Counted from the first letter of the stretch, positions 42,775 through 52,717 are shown. The stretch is 64,000 nucleotides of DNA from Clostridium swellfunianum (GCF_023656515.1 NZ_JAMOFV010000006.1:4211001-4275000), one strand, 5' to 3'. Numbers and translations: made by a program. The notes: generated by a model from the letters alone, not told the origin.

Positions 42775-43078
42775 TTCCTACTCCGCCTCCTTTTAACACT
42801 CCAACCTTTGTAAGCCTGCTTAATATTTGCTCCATACCATGGCAGGATTGGAATTGCATTGTTAAATCTTTACCTGCTATGAGTCCAAAATGAGTACCTC
42901 CGCCCCAAGTTCTCTCATTAGAAACATCGTATACAATACCATTAACAGCAACATAAGCAGGTCTTCCATTGCTTCCATCATTTTGAGCTAATTCCTCCAA
43001 GGTAAACATCTTTCCTTCTCTAAATGCACCTGCTCCAATCAATTGTCTTATTGTTTGCCAATCATAATAAATCCCCAT
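42767..43078 (-). CDS. Cytochrome b5-like heme-binding domain protein of the hydrogenase operon
   Basis: 103 residues. After a short N-terminal helix, the cytochrome b5/steroid-binding pattern FTLEELAQNDG.NGRPAYVAVNGIVYDVSN is followed by HFGLIAGKDLT and FQSCHG. The histidines in TH and CHG are plausible heme or ligand contacts. It is the first gene of the hydrogenase operon and is coupled to the small-subunit gene, so it may serve as electron carrier or anchor. RBS GAGAGG. Confidence 0.82.
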   Translation of the reverse strand: MGIYYDWQTIRQLIGAGAFREGKMFTLEELAQNDGSNGRPAYVAVNGIVYDVSNERTWGGGTHFGLIAGKDLTMQFQSCHGMEQILSRLTKVGVLKGGGVGIV

Positions 43079-43161
43079 GATAACCTCTCATTATTTTTTC
43101 TTTATATTATATGCCTTAAGATCTTTAATATTATCTATCTTCCTTCATCTAAAAAGGCTAA

Positions 43162-43206
43162 AATAAAAGGTCTGCTAAACTTATTAAGTCTAGCAAACCT
43201 TTTATT
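43162..43206 (-). terminator. Terminator of the phosphoesterase gene
   Basis: AATAAAAGGT.TGCTA pairs with TAGCA.ACCTTTTATT across one mismatch; it overlaps the stop codon at 43205. Confidence 0.65.
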
Positions 43207-44056
43207 AATTTCTAATCATAAATTCGTCAATAACTTTCCCATTAATTGATATTGCTTTAATCTCAATGCATTCTCTATCTAAATCAACAACAACAAAGTG
43301 ATATAAAGCCTTTGGAGACACTACAACACCTTGCTTTGATTTAAAGCTATCTCGTAATTTTTCCCCGCCGCCTCCAGTTACTATTTGGCTTATATCATCA
43401 GAAATTCCATGCAGGAGCCTCCTAGAATAATTATGCTCGTGTCCAGCAAATACAATATTCACCTTGCTTTTTTCTACAGCTCTCCAAAACTCGTCTCTTT
43501 GCTCTGCAAATTCATCTAAGCAAGTTCCTAAATGGGCTCCTGTTGGAAATGGGGGACAATGAATAAATACAATTTTAAATTTCTTGTCAACTGCTGATAT
43601 TTTCTTAAACCATTCCAGTTGTTTATTTTCAATCTTCCTTAATTCTCCATGATGATAACAATTTAATACTATGAATCTACAGTATGGAAGATCCATATAA
43701 TAAGCGGTATCATTGCAAATGTTTAAACTGCCATGCTTCTTAAAAGTTAAATACTCTTCATTTATAAGTTTCTCATAGGTATCATCTATTGGAAAATTAT
43801 TAACCTCATGATTTCCTACAACATGCAGAATTAAATTGTTAGGAAAGTATTGACTTACAATTTCCTTAAAGCTTGTCATTTGACTCCTATGCTTACCTAA
43901 ATCATTGCTCCCTCCAATCGTATCACCAAGAGTTACAAAAAAGTTTGGCTTTTTATCAAGAAGTTTAATCTGCCGCATTATTTTTTCCAAAACAGTTCTA
44001 TTTATACCATCATTTTTTCCTTTTGTATCTCCAAACACAACAAATCTAACAGCCAC
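43205..44056 (-). CDS. Calcineurin-like metallophosphoesterase
   Basis: 283 residues. The metal-site motifs are VVFGDTKG (first Asp), VTLGDTIGGS, HVVGNHEVNN, then HCPPFPTGAHLGTC and FAGHEHNYSRR, which make up a complete dinuclear phosphoesterase core. No signal peptide is present. The substrate is unknown; Ser/Thr, nucleotide or lipid phosphoesters are all possible. The start is GTG. It lies between mltG and the hydrogenase operon, with no clear functional link. Confidence 0.88.
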   Translation of the reverse strand: MAVRFVVFGDTKGKNDGINRTVLEKIMRQIKLLDKKPNFFVTLGDTIGGSNDLGKHRSQMTSFKEIVSQYFPNNLILHVVGNHEVNNFPIDDTYEKLINEEYLTFKKHGSLNICNDTAYYMDLPYCRFIVLNCYHHGELRKIENKQLEWFKKISAVDKKFKIVFIHCPPFPTGAHLGTCLDEFAEQRDEFWRAVEKSKVNIVFAGHEHNYSRRLLHGISDDISQIVTGGGGEKLRDSFKSKQGVVVSPKALYHFVVVDLDRECIEIKAISINGKVIDEFMIRN

Positions 44057-44114
44057 TTTTTAACCTTCCTAAAGTAATTGTTAATTATATATTATTTATT
44101 AATTAAGTAATATG

Positions 44115-45128
44115 TCACTTTTTTATATACTTTTTTACATTATTTAAATGTTCCTCATAAGTTTTGCTGAATACATGGCCATTTTCTCCAGCAACATAAT
44201 ATAGAAAATCATGCTGTTCAGGATAAAGTGCCGCTTCAATAGAAGGTTTTCCAGGAGAGGCAATAGGTCCTGGAGGAAATCCCTTATAAACATAGCTGTT
44301 ATACTTCGAATCAAACTTTAGATGACTATAAAGCACTTTTGTTAAATGACCTTCTCCATTTGTATTTGCATAAATTACAGCCGCATCTATCTGTAAAAGC
44401 ATTCCTTTTTTTAGCCTGTTATATATAACTCCTGCTATCCTGCTTCTTTCCTCTTCTGTTATAGCTTCTCTCTCAATTAATGAAGCAATAGAAATAATAT
44501 CGTTTATAGTCAATTTTAATTCCTTAACTCTATCCATATACCTTTGAGAGAAAATCTCTTTAAACCTGTTAAACATGAGCTGTGCAATATCCTTTTCTGT
44601 AAAGCTTGTAGGAATAAAATAAGTATCAGGAAATAGAAATCCTTCTAAATCCCAAAGTACATATTCTCTTTGAGATATTAAGGGAGCTCCCTTTATATCC
44701 TTAAGATTCAAATTCATAAATGCTTTCTTATCTACAAGATTATTTTTTTCTAATCTTTCAGCAATTTGATACACTCTGAAGCCTTCTGGAATGGTTACTA
44801 TAGCAAACTCAGGCTTACTAGACTTAAGTTTTCCTATAACCTCTTCTATATTTATGTTAGGCTGTATCATAATCCTTTCGTTTCTTATATTTCCTTCTAA
44901 GCCCCTTCTTTTTGCAATAAACTTAAAATAGAGCTTATTTTTAATTATCCCTATTGAATAAAAGTCCCTTGACAACGCTTCTATATTAGCTTCCTTAGGT
45001 ATAGTATAAAATACATTTTTGTTATTTTTTGTTATATTGTTATTTTTGATAAAACTATTAATAATAGCCCCGACAATTACTGCCATGACTGCCGCTACTA
45101 GTATGCTAAGCACTATTTTCTTCTTCAT
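44115..45128 (-). CDS. mltG: Endolytic murein transglycosylase
   Basis: 337 residues. One N-terminal membrane helix (about 5-25) anchors it. A LysM-like segment follows (TIPEGFRVYQIAERLEKN). The YceG catalytic domain carries the likely catalytic glutamate in SIASLIEREAITEEER and the terminal PPGPIASPGKPSIEAALYP motif. It cuts nascent glycan strands and sets chain length. RBS AGGAGAAG. Confidence 0.93.
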   Translation of the reverse strand: MKKKIVLSILVAAVMAVIVGAIINSFIKNNNITKNNKNVFYTIPKEANIEALSRDFYSIGIIKNKLYFKFIAKRRGLEGNIRNERIMIQPNINIEEVIGKLKSSKPEFAIVTIPEGFRVYQIAERLEKNNLVDKKAFMNLNLKDIKGAPLISQREYVLWDLEGFLFPDTYFIPTSFTEKDIAQLMFNRFKEIFSQRYMDRVKELKLTINDIISIASLIEREAITEEERSRIAGVIYNRLKKGMLLQIDAAVIYANTNGEGHLTKVLYSHLKFDSKYNSYVYKGFPPGPIASPGKPSIEAALYPEQHDFLYYVAGENGHVFSKTYEEHLNNVKKYIKK

Positions 45129-45277
45129 TCTCTTCTCCTAGAAAATTTTATATATTCTTTTGTCATTATACACTATAACTTATAGACTATACTTATCTAA
45201 AATAAAAATTTACTATTTGTTTATTTATATATTTAGTATTAATATATAAATTGTATTAACAAAAGGAGGATGGAATA

Positions 45278-46285
45278 ATGAACTGGATAAAACAAAATGG
45301 TTATGGTTTTTTATTGTCTTTTATAATCGCACTTATTTCTACATATCTTGGAAAAAAATTTCCAATAATAGGCGGTGCAGTATTTGCAATTATTATTGGT
45401 ATTCTGATCAACAATACAGTAGGTAAGCCTAGTCAAAGTTTAAAAGGTGTTACTTTTACGTCAAAGAAAATACTTCAATGGGCCATTATTGTTCTAGGTG
45501 CTGGCTTGAGTCTTAAGCAAGTATGGAAAACTGGTTTAAGCTCTTTTTCAGTTATGATATTCACGCTTTCTGCAGCCTTCTTAGCAGCTTATGGTTTTGG
45601 CAAACTTATGGGAATACCGTCTAAGTTAAAGGCTCTTATAGGCGTGGGAACAGCAATATGCGGCGGCTCTGCCATAGCAGCGATATCTCCAATAATTGAA
45701 GCAGATGAAACGGAAATAGCGTATTCCATTTCAACTATATTTTTATTCAATATAATAGCTGTATTAGTTTTCCCTCCATTAGGTCACTTACTAGGCTTTT
45801 CTGATAATGCCTTTGGACTTTGGGCTGGCACAGCAATAAATGATACTTCTTCAGTTGTTGCTGCTGGTTATGCATTTAGCAATGCGGCAGGAGCCTATGC
45901 TACCATAGTAAAGCTTACAAGAACTACAATGATTATTCCTATATCTTTAATTTTTTCGGTTCTTGTTTCAATTAAGAAAAAGAAAGAAGCAAGAGACAAT
46001 GGAAAGGTCAACTTCAGCTTTAAGAAAATATTTCCTTGGTTCATACTTTGGTTCTTAGTTGCCTCTCTGTTGAATACATTGGGCTTATTTAGCCCTGAGA
46101 TTGTTAAATTAATAAATGCTCTTGGCAAATTTATGATAGTTATGGCACTATCAGCGGTTGGCCTGAGCGCAGACTTTAAAAAGATGCTTAAAACTGGCGT
46201 AAAGCCAATGATACTTGGACTTATTGTATGGTTTACAGTTTCTTTGGCAAGTTTGGCAGTTCAATATATTACTGGGCAGGTATAA
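45278..46285 (+). CDS. YeiH family putative sulfate/sulfite exporter (copy 2)
   Basis: 335 residues, about ten membrane segments. It is a paralogue of the protein at 24961, sharing GTAICGGSAIAAISPIIEADETEIAYS-type core (here GVGTAICGGSAIAAISP), AGTAINDTSSVVAAGYAF and IVKLTRTTMII. It has no LysR gene beside it. The membrane transport role is inferred from the family; the substrate is uncertain. RBS AGGAGGATGG. Flanked by minus-strand genes and a strong terminator. Confidence 0.85.
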   Translation: MNWIKQNGYGFLLSFIIALISTYLGKKFPIIGGAVFAIIIGILINNTVGKPSQSLKGVTFTSKKILQWAIIVLGAGLSLKQVWKTGLSSFSVMIFTLSAAFLAAYGFGKLMGIPSKLKALIGVGTAICGGSAIAAISPIIEADETEIAYSISTIFLFNIIAVLVFPPLGHLLGFSDNAFGLWAGTAINDTSSVVAAGYAFSNAAGAYATIVKLTRTTMIIPISLIFSVLVSIKKKKEARDNGKVNFSFKKIFPWFILWFLVASLLNTLGLFSPEIVKLINALGKFMIVMALSAVGLSADFKKMLKTGVKPMILGLIVWFTVSLASLAVQYITGQV

Positions 46286-46314
46286 AATTCTTCTAAGGTA
46301 CATTTTGAAAATCA

Positions 46315-46360
46315 AAAACCTAGCTTGAACCCCTTACAAGGTTGTTTCAAGCTAGGTTTT
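46315..46360. terminator. Bidirectional terminator
   Basis: A 15-bp perfect stem AAAACCTAGCTTGAA/TTCAAGCTAGGTTTT with a 16-nt loop. Confidence 0.75.
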
Positions 46361-46429
46361 ATACTCTTTAAATGTAAATATAAATCACATAAATATAAAA
46401 ATTGCAGTCACAGTATTTGTCACTATAGT

Positions 46430-47989
46430 TTAAACAATAAAAGGTACTACAAACATCAGGCTTAAAACTGTGTCCCACACTATAGGTATAAATAAACTGG
46501 TTGCACCCACGTTGTCTTCTATTCCACTAGAATATTTCAAATATGCATATACTCCACACAGCAAACTAATAATCAATGAAATAACGAAACTCAACCCAAA
46601 AGTCATAAACTCTGGTAAATAATGTGCAAATCTTTCAAAGGATATCAGCTTTACTCCTGCAACTTTAAAAATAAAGTAAGCTATATATACAATCGCAAAC
46701 CCTCTCTTCTTTTTTATAGGAGACAATTTAAATTCAAATATACTATATAAAAATATCACTCCAATAGAAGGTAATACCCAAAGTGCTCCATAAGGCAGTA
46801 TGTAAGCAAAGCTAAATAGTATTCCTGAAATTGTATCCATTAAGGCCAGCTTAATTTCTGAATTTCTTAGATTATTATGTGTTTTTATAAATTGCTCACT
46901 AGAAGAGGTCATGTATACATTAAACTTATCTTTTCCTACAACGTCACAAAATACAGCCACATCATCAACTGCAGCAGGATACATGGACAATTCCTTAGTC
47001 CTTGAGACATTTACAAAACCTGTTGGATTGGTAAAATTATATTCAACTATATTTTTATAGGAGTCCTTTTTATCATAAGGAACGCTTTTTATTGCTAAAA
47101 ATTTTGCTTCTCCCTCTTTGTTGGCGTACGTTACTACATTAGAAAGTCCAACCTTTGAGTTATTTACTTTAAAGTCATCTAGCTCAAAATTCCCCTCTTC
47201 TTTTAGAGAGAATCTCATGAGCTTTGTTTCTCCAAACTCTCCCTTATTTCTATATTCTATCATTAGGTATGCAAAGTCTTCATCTACTGTGAGAGAAGCA
47301 CCCGTATAAACTATAGAAGTAACCCCTGGAACCTCTCCTGCTGTCTTAACTTTTGATACTTTATCATTTGTAATATCAAAATATTTTACTTTCCCGCCTT
47401 TTTCCTTAAAGCTCAGAACGTAACTATTTTTATTTTTTGCCCCAGATATAAGCTGAGGCTCATTAGCTTGTACACTAAAGCTTTTACCTGTATTAAAATC
47501 CTCAACTATTACTTTATCTATATAGCTAAATGCTGAGATATTATCTCCAATTGATGCAATTTCCATTGTGCCATCAATTCGTGACTGTTGAAGTGCATTG
47601 AGTCTTTCATCTAATCTTTGGCTATAAACATTTCTTTTTCCTTCTTCAATTATGGTCCAATAAACAATAATTTCTTTCCCATCAGTTACTACGCTTGTAC
47701 TTAATGGCTCTGGAGCATTAACATTTAAAGTCTTTTCTTTAAGTTTTTTTCCATTGTTGTCAATCGAAATAACTTTTATTTTATCACTATCACTATGTAC
47801 CACTATATAATTATCTTTAAATTTTATTAATGATGGATTACTTTGTAGATTTCCCGAAGATATCAAAACTTCTTTTGCCCATTTATAAGATGGCGGCTCA
47901 GCCCTCTTACTAAAGTTTAAGGTAAAATGGAAACCTGCAATAGCAATAAAGAATACGGCTAATAAAATAGAAAAAACCTTTTTATACAC
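46430..47989 (-). CDS. Membrane protein of unknown function with extracytoplasmic beta-rich domain
   Basis: 519 residues. An N-terminal membrane helix (about 5-24) leads to a long beta-strand-rich region (about 40-380), possibly propeller-like from its repeated short strands (SLIKFKDNYIVVHSD, TSVVTDGKEIIVYW, SLTVDEDFAYLMIEY). About four C-terminal membrane helices follow. I recognise no named family. A GTG at 47989 with GGGGGAT 7 nt upstream is chosen; ATGs at 48004 and 48028 are alternatives without a site. Confidence 0.65.
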   Translation of the reverse strand: MYKKVFSILLAVFFIAIAGFHFTLNFSKRAEPPSYKWAKEVLISSGNLQSNPSLIKFKDNYIVVHSDSDKIKVISIDNNGKKLKEKTLNVNAPEPLSTSVVTDGKEIIVYWTIIEEGKRNVYSQRLDERLNALQQSRIDGTMEIASIGDNISAFSYIDKVIVEDFNTGKSFSVQANEPQLISGAKNKNSYVLSFKEKGGKVKYFDITNDKVSKVKTAGEVPGVTSIVYTGASLTVDEDFAYLMIEYRNKGEFGETKLMRFSLKEEGNFELDDFKVNNSKVGLSNVVTYANKEGEAKFLAIKSVPYDKKDSYKNIVEYNFTNPTGFVNVSRTKELSMYPAAVDDVAVFCDVVGKDKFNVYMTSSSEQFIKTHNNLRNSEIKLALMDTISGILFSFAYILPYGALWVLPSIGVIFLYSIFEFKLSPIKKKRGFAIVYIAYFIFKVAGVKLISFERFAHYLPEFMTFGLSFVISLIISLLCGVYAYLKYSSGIEDNVGATSLFIPIVWDTVLSLMFVVPFIV

Positions 47990-48070
47990 AATATAATCCC
48001 CCATGCCCCAATTTAGTCTGAATAACATTCTTCAATAATAGCACTTATTCAAAAAACTGTCAATTTCAAG

Positions 48071-48102
48071 CAATAAAGGAAGCTCATTAGCTTCCTTTAT
48101 TG
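48071..48102 (-). terminator. Terminator of the CorC-type gene
   Basis: A 13-bp perfect stem CAATAAAGGAAGC/GCTTCCTTTATTG with a TCATTA loop, overlapping the stop codon at 48097. Confidence 0.75.
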
Positions 48103-49422
48103 TAAACATATTTTAACTAATTCAATACGCTTCTCATTTACTTTCTCAACCTTAAAAATAAGATTTTCATATTCTACTATATTTTCTTCATTTTCTCTTG
48201 GTATACTTCCTAAAAGATCTATAACTAATCCTCCGATTGTATCGCAGTGCTCAGAAGTCAATTCAACGTTTAAAGTTTGATTTATCTCCCCAATTCCAAC
48301 CATTCCATTAACAATATAGGTAGTATTATCAATCTTTTGGATGTATTCACTCGACTCATAATCCTCATCATATTCGTCAAAGATATTACCCATTACTTCT
48401 TCTATTAAATCTTCTATGGTAACTATTCCTGAGAATCCGCCATATTCATCTATTAATATCGCCATATGATTTTTGCTTTTTTGTAATTCTCTAAACAATA
48501 TATCAATATTTTTAGTCTCAGGAACAAAATATGCTGGTCTTAAAAGTTCTCTAATACATATATCTTCGCTTTTTTGTTTCCTTAAAACAGTAAATATATC
48601 CTTCATAAATAGTATCCCAATAATATTATCTGTTTCATGCTCATAAACAGGTATTCTTGAATACTGTTCTTCCAAAACCTCATCAATAAGTCCTTGAATA
48701 GGAGTGTCTATATCCACTGTAAATACATTCGTTCTTGGAGTCATTATTTCCTTAGCTAACGTATTGTCAAATTCGAAAATTCCATCAATCATTTCTTTTT
48801 CAGTTTCATTAAGTACTCCATTTTCCTCTCCTACATCAATCATCATTCTAATCTCTTCTTCAGTAACTTCTTCTTCATTTTTTTCAGATTGAACGTTGAA
48901 AATTTTGGCAAAGAAATTAGTTGATGCTGTAAGCACCTTTACAAAAGGCAACGTTATTTTAGATATGAAAATAATTGGCCTTACTGCAAACAGGGCTATT
49001 GCTTCGGCACTTTGCATTGCCACTCTCTTAGGAAGAAGTTCTCCTAAAACAAGAGTTATAAAAGATAATAAAATAGTTACAACTACCAATGAAATCTCAT
49101 CACTAGCAGATGTTATAAATGGAATATCAAAACCTCCTATTCTCTTAGCTAAGTGTTCTGATATGCTTACAGCAGCAGATGCACTAGCTAAAAAACCTGC
49201 CAAGGTTATACCAACCTGTATGGTTGCTAAAAATTTACTTGGCTCCTCCAACAACTTGACTAGTAATTTTGCTTTCTTGTTTCCATCATTAGCCATATAA
49301 TTTATTTTAGTTCTGTTTAAAGATACCACGGCCATTTCGCTGGCTGCGAAAAACGCATTAATTAAAACTAAAATAAAAATTAGGATTACTTGAAGCAAAA
49401 TACTATCCGGCTCACTTGGCAT
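48097..49422 (-). CDS. CNNM/CorC-type membrane protein (DUF21-CBS-CorC)
   Basis: 441 residues. The N-terminal DUF21 domain (about 1-190) has three to four helices and the AASEMAVVSLNRTKI motif. A CBS pair (about 210-335, IMTPRTNVFTVDIDTPI and EQYSRIPVYEHETDNIIG) and a C-terminal CorC_HlyC domain (about 350-435) follow. The family is linked to Mg2+ or Na+/Mg2+ transport, older annotations calling it hemolysin. Monocistronic. RBS AGAGGGGGAA. Confidence 0.92.
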   Translation of the reverse strand: MPSEPDSILLQVILIFILVLINAFFAASEMAVVSLNRTKINYMANDGNKKAKLLVKLLEEPSKFLATIQVGITLAGFLASASAAVSISEHLAKRIGGFDIPFITSASDEISLVVVTILLSFITLVLGELLPKRVAMQSAEAIALFAVRPIIFISKITLPFVKVLTASTNFFAKIFNVQSEKNEEEVTEEEIRMMIDVGEENGVLNETEKEMIDGIFEFDNTLAKEIMTPRTNVFTVDIDTPIQGLIDEVLEEQYSRIPVYEHETDNIIGILFMKDIFTVLRKQKSEDICIRELLRPAYFVPETKNIDILFRELQKSKNHMAILIDEYGGFSGIVTIEDLIEEVMGNIFDEYDEDYESSEYIQKIDNTTYIVNGMVGIGEINQTLNVELTSEHCDTIGGLVIDLLGSIPRENEENIVEYENLIFKVEKVNEKRIELVKICLQ

Positions 49423-49544
49423 TGAAAAAATTCCCCCTCTAATTCACATAAAAATAAAATAGACGAACCTATTATTTAGTTATATATTATATTTATAAAA
49501 TTATACCATATTTTATTTACTTTGCTAAGCATGTTTAAACTATT

Positions 49545-50051
49545 TTAACTATTTTTCAATATTTTATCTATTATTTCTGAAAGATTTGCTCCATTTACAT
49601 CCGCTAACTTGTTTTTTACACCAATTTTTGCAGTTCTGCATCCTGCTGCTATACCTGCTTCAACATCTGTATCCATATCTCCTATCATCCAGCTGTCTTT
49701 TAAGTTTATATCATACTTTTCAGTAAGCTCAAGAATCATACCTGGCTTAGGTTTTCTACATTCAGATACCCTTTTAAAGTCAGGGCAATACTTAATTTCC
49801 TTAAAACTGCAATAAGGTCTTAATTCCTCTTCCATTTTATGATGAATGTCCTGAAGCTGTTCATGAGTTAAATGCCCCATTTCAATACCACCTTGATTAG
49901 TAACAATAAATAATTCATAGCCTGCTTCAACAGCCTTTTTCAAAGCATCACCGACACCATCATATATTATCAAATCTTTAGGCTTATTTACATGTTTCTT
50001 TGTATTGTCATTTATCACACCATCTCTATCTAAAAATATTGCCTTGCTCAT
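49545..50051 (-). CDS. HAD-IIIA family phosphatase (GmhB/HisB-N-like)
   Basis: 168 residues. The HAD motifs are DRDGVIND (D8, D10), FIVTNQGGIE, and the KPKPGM lysine followed by MIGDMDTDVEAG. The family includes heptose-bisphosphate and histidinol-phosphate phosphatases. A C..C zinc-loop remnant (YCPDF..ECRKPKP) has only two cysteines, fewer than in GmhB, so the exact substrate stays open. RBS GAAGGTG. Confidence 0.85.
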   Translation of the reverse strand: MSKAIFLDRDGVINDNTKKHVNKPKDLIIYDGVGDALKKAVEAGYELFIVTNQGGIEMGHLTHEQLQDIHHKMEEELRPYCSFKEIKYCPDFKRVSECRKPKPGMILELTEKYDINLKDSWMIGDMDTDVEAGIAAGCRTAKIGVKNKLADVNGANLSEIIDKILKNS

Positions 50052-50117
50052 AAATACACCTTCTTTCTACATACTCAATTTTAGATTATACAATTCTAAT
50101 AAAATTATTACATAATT

Positions 50118-50144
50118 AAAAACCTCGCACACTATGGTGCGAGG
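50118..50144 (-). terminator. pepD terminator
   Basis: An 8-bp G+C-rich stem CCTCGCAC/GTGCGAGG with an ACTATG loop, followed on the minus strand by TTTTTAATT. Confidence 0.85.
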
Positions 50145-50151
50145 CAATATA

Positions 50152-51612
50152 CTATTTAATTTCTTTAAGTACAGCAATAAGATAGTTCCACATTCTTTCA
50201 GTTGATGAAATACTGATGTGTTCATCTGGTGTGTGTACATCATATAGGTTTGGTCCAAAGGATATCATATCCATTTCCCCAAACTTTTCTTTAAATAATC
50301 CGCACTCAACACCAGCATGAATTGCAACTATCTCAGGATCATTACCTGTCATTTCCTTATAAACTCTTTCAAAAACTCTTCTAATTTTTGAATCCGCATC
50401 ATACTGCCAATCTGGGTAGTCAGCACGGGTTTCACATTCAACTCCAACAACTTCAGCTAAAAGTTTAAATTGATTTACTAAATCTTCCTTTAAAGTTTTA
50501 ACAGAGCTTCTTGTTGCACTATCATAGGTAATCATATCTTTACTAGTAGTAACAACTCCAAGGTTTGTTGAGCTTTGTACAAGTCCTGCTATTTCCATGC
50601 TCATGGTTTGGATTCCGCTTGGAATTAAATAAAGAAGCTGAACAGCCTTCTTGGTTGTTTCCTTTGAAAACATTTTATTATATCTGTCAGGTAGAACTTC
50701 CACTTGAACATTTACATCAGGATCTGAAGCCTTAAGTTCATTCTTTAATACTTCATTCCAGCTTGATGCCACTGCTTTTAAGCCTTCTACATCTTCCTTA
50801 TTAACTAGTAGCACAGCATCTGCTTCACGTGGAATAGCATTATTCTTTGCTCCGCCATTTAATGAACAAAGATTATAGCTTACTCTATCTTGAAGATCAT
50901 AAAGGATTCTTCCCATAATCTTGTTGGAGTTTCCTCTTCCCTTATGTATTTCCATTCCTGAGTGTCCGCCCTTTAAGCCTCTCAATCTAATAACAATCGG
51001 TGTTTTATCCTCTTTTATATCTTCCCATTTAATTGGAAGAGTAACTGAAACTCTTACGCCGCCAGCGCAGCTAACTAAAAGCTTCCCTTCTTCTTCAGAA
51101 TCTATGTTTATTAATATTCTTCCGTTAATATGTTCTGGATTAAGTGCCATAGCACCGCTCATGCCTGCTTCCTCATCAGTTGTCATTAACGCTTCAACTG
51201 GAGGATGTGCGATATCCTTTGATGCTAGAAGTGCCATTGCATAAGCCATTGCAATACCGTTGTCAGCACCAAGAGTAGTACCAGTGGCGTAAAGCATATC
51301 CCCCTCAACTCTTAACTTTAGAGGATCCTTATCAAAATCATGTTCTGTTCCCTGATTTTTTTCATTTACCATGTCCATATGTCCTTGAAGAACAATTGTA
51401 GGAGCACCTTCGTAACCTGCAGTTCCAGGCTTTTTTATGATAACGTTTAAAGCTTCATCCTGAATAACTTCTAAATTATGTTCTTTAGCAAAAGCAACTA
51501 AATAATCGCTAATACCTTTTTCATTCCCAGAGCCCCTTGGAATTTGAGTAATCTCCTCAAAATATTTAAAAACTTCATATGGTTTTAGATTCTTTAGCAC
51601 ATTATTACTCAT
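50152..51612 (-). CDS. pepD: Aminoacyl-histidine dipeptidase (M20 family)
   Basis: 486 residues. Zinc-site motifs are LQGHMDMVNE (H and D), TLGADNGIAMA (bridging Asp), TTDEEAGMSGA (general-base Glu), and IHAGVECGLF near the C terminus. The lid/dimerisation domain lies between about 205 and 380. It hydrolyses Xaa-His and other dipeptides in the cytoplasm. The ATG at 51612 is preferred, because AAAGGATGG lies upstream and the ATG at 51621 falls inside that site. Confidence 0.93.
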   Translation of the reverse strand: MSNNVLKNLKPYEVFKYFEEITQIPRGSGNEKGISDYLVAFAKEHNLEVIQDEALNVIIKKPGTAGYEGAPTIVLQGHMDMVNEKNQGTEHDFDKDPLKLRVEGDMLYATGTTLGADNGIAMAYAMALLASKDIAHPPVEALMTTDEEAGMSGAMALNPEHINGRILINIDSEEEGKLLVSCAGGVRVSVTLPIKWEDIKEDKTPIVIRLRGLKGGHSGMEIHKGRGNSNKIMGRILYDLQDRVSYNLCSLNGGAKNNAIPREADAVLLVNKEDVEGLKAVASSWNEVLKNELKASDPDVNVQVEVLPDRYNKMFSKETTKKAVQLLYLIPSGIQTMSMEIAGLVQSSTNLGVVTTSKDMITYDSATRSSVKTLKEDLVNQFKLLAEVVGVECETRADYPDWQYDADSKIRRVFERVYKEMTGNDPEIVAIHAGVECGLFKEKFGEMDMISFGPNLYDVHTPDEHISISSTERMWNYLIAVLKEIK

Positions 51613-51810
51613 AATTACCATCCTTTCCTTTTTCCCTTCATAATCATTTCAACATAAATGAAAATAAAAATCAAGTCTTTATAATAAATTGCTAAACATA
51701 TTTGTACATTTCTTAGTTTATGTAAAATTTTTTAAACATATTCTAAATTTAGGTTTTAAAGCTTTATAATATTATTAAGTGTTAGATTATAAAAAGATTA
51801 GGAGAATTTT

Positions 51811-52677
51811 ATGGAATTATACATAGTTGATGCTTTTACTGATAAACCCTTTTGTGGCAACACAGCAGGAGTAGTTTTATGCGAAGAACTTGACACGTTT
51901 AGAATGCAAAATTTAGCTTCAGAACTCAGATTTTCTGAAACTGCCTTTATTACAAGGCTTTCTCCAGAACTTTTTGGTATTAAATATTTTACTTCAACTT
52001 CTGAAATTGAACTTTGTGGTCATGCTACAATAGCTAGCTTTAAAGTGTTATTGCATAAGGGTATAGTTCAAAATTATCAGAGTTATAAAATAGAGACGCT
52101 AGCTGGGATATTGCCAGTACATATACAGGATGACTTATTGTTTATGGAATCCAATGCACCAAAGAATGGTCCTTTTATAGCCGAAGCTAATATAAAAAAA
52201 TTATGTTCAGTACTTGGTATCTCTGTCTCTGATGTTGGAGATTATAGCATGAGTTTAAAACCTGAGATTATATCAACAGGGCTATATGACATAATGCTGC
52301 CTATTAAAACTACTTCTGCATTAGCTAAAATTAATCCAAACTATAAGAAACTTTCTAAGCTTTCAAAGGAACTATCCGTAGTTGGTGTTCACGCTTTTAC
52401 TTTAGACGCTGATAGGTTTACTGCAAAATGTAGGAACTTCGCTCCTCTATACGGAATCGATGAAGAAGCCGCTACTGGTACTTCAAATGCTTCGCTTACC
52501 TACTATCTTTATAAAAATAATGTTATAAAAGACCTAGGCAAAGTTTACATGTTCAGTCAGGGCGACTCTATGGGAAAACCCTCAAGAATTTTTTCCAAAA
52601 TTTCAGATAATAAACAACCAAAAATACTAATTGGGGGTAATGCGTGTATTGTTTCTGAAGGTAATTTGTTTATATAA
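51811..52677 (+). CDS. PhzF family isomerase-like protein
   Basis: 288 residues, diaminopimelate-epimerase-like fold. Family stretches include the opening YIVDAFTDKPFCGNTAGVVL, RFSETAFI (catalytic Glu region), SEIELCGHATIAS and YGIDEEAATGTSNASLTYYL. PhzF relatives catalyse isomerisations; the substrate of this one is unknown, and no phenazine genes are present. RBS AGGAG. Convergent with the next gene. Confidence 0.9.
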   Translation: MELYIVDAFTDKPFCGNTAGVVLCEELDTFRMQNLASELRFSETAFITRLSPELFGIKYFTSTSEIELCGHATIASFKVLLHKGIVQNYQSYKIETLAGILPVHIQDDLLFMESNAPKNGPFIAEANIKKLCSVLGISVSDVGDYSMSLKPEIISTGLYDIMLPIKTTSALAKINPNYKKLSKLSKELSVVGVHAFTLDADRFTAKCRNFAPLYGIDEEAATGTSNASLTYYLYKNNVIKDLGKVYMFSQGDSMGKPSRIFSKISDNKQPKILIGGNACIVSEGNLFI

Positions 52678-52680
52678 AAT

Positions 52681-52713
52681 AACCCTCAGCTTAAAATCCT
52701 TAAGCTGAGGGTT
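52681..52713. terminator. Bidirectional terminator
   Basis: A 14-bp perfect stem AACCCTCAGCTTAA/TTAAGCTGAGGGTT with a 5-nt loop, flanked by A/T tracts. Confidence 0.85.
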
Positions 52714-52717
52714 ATAA

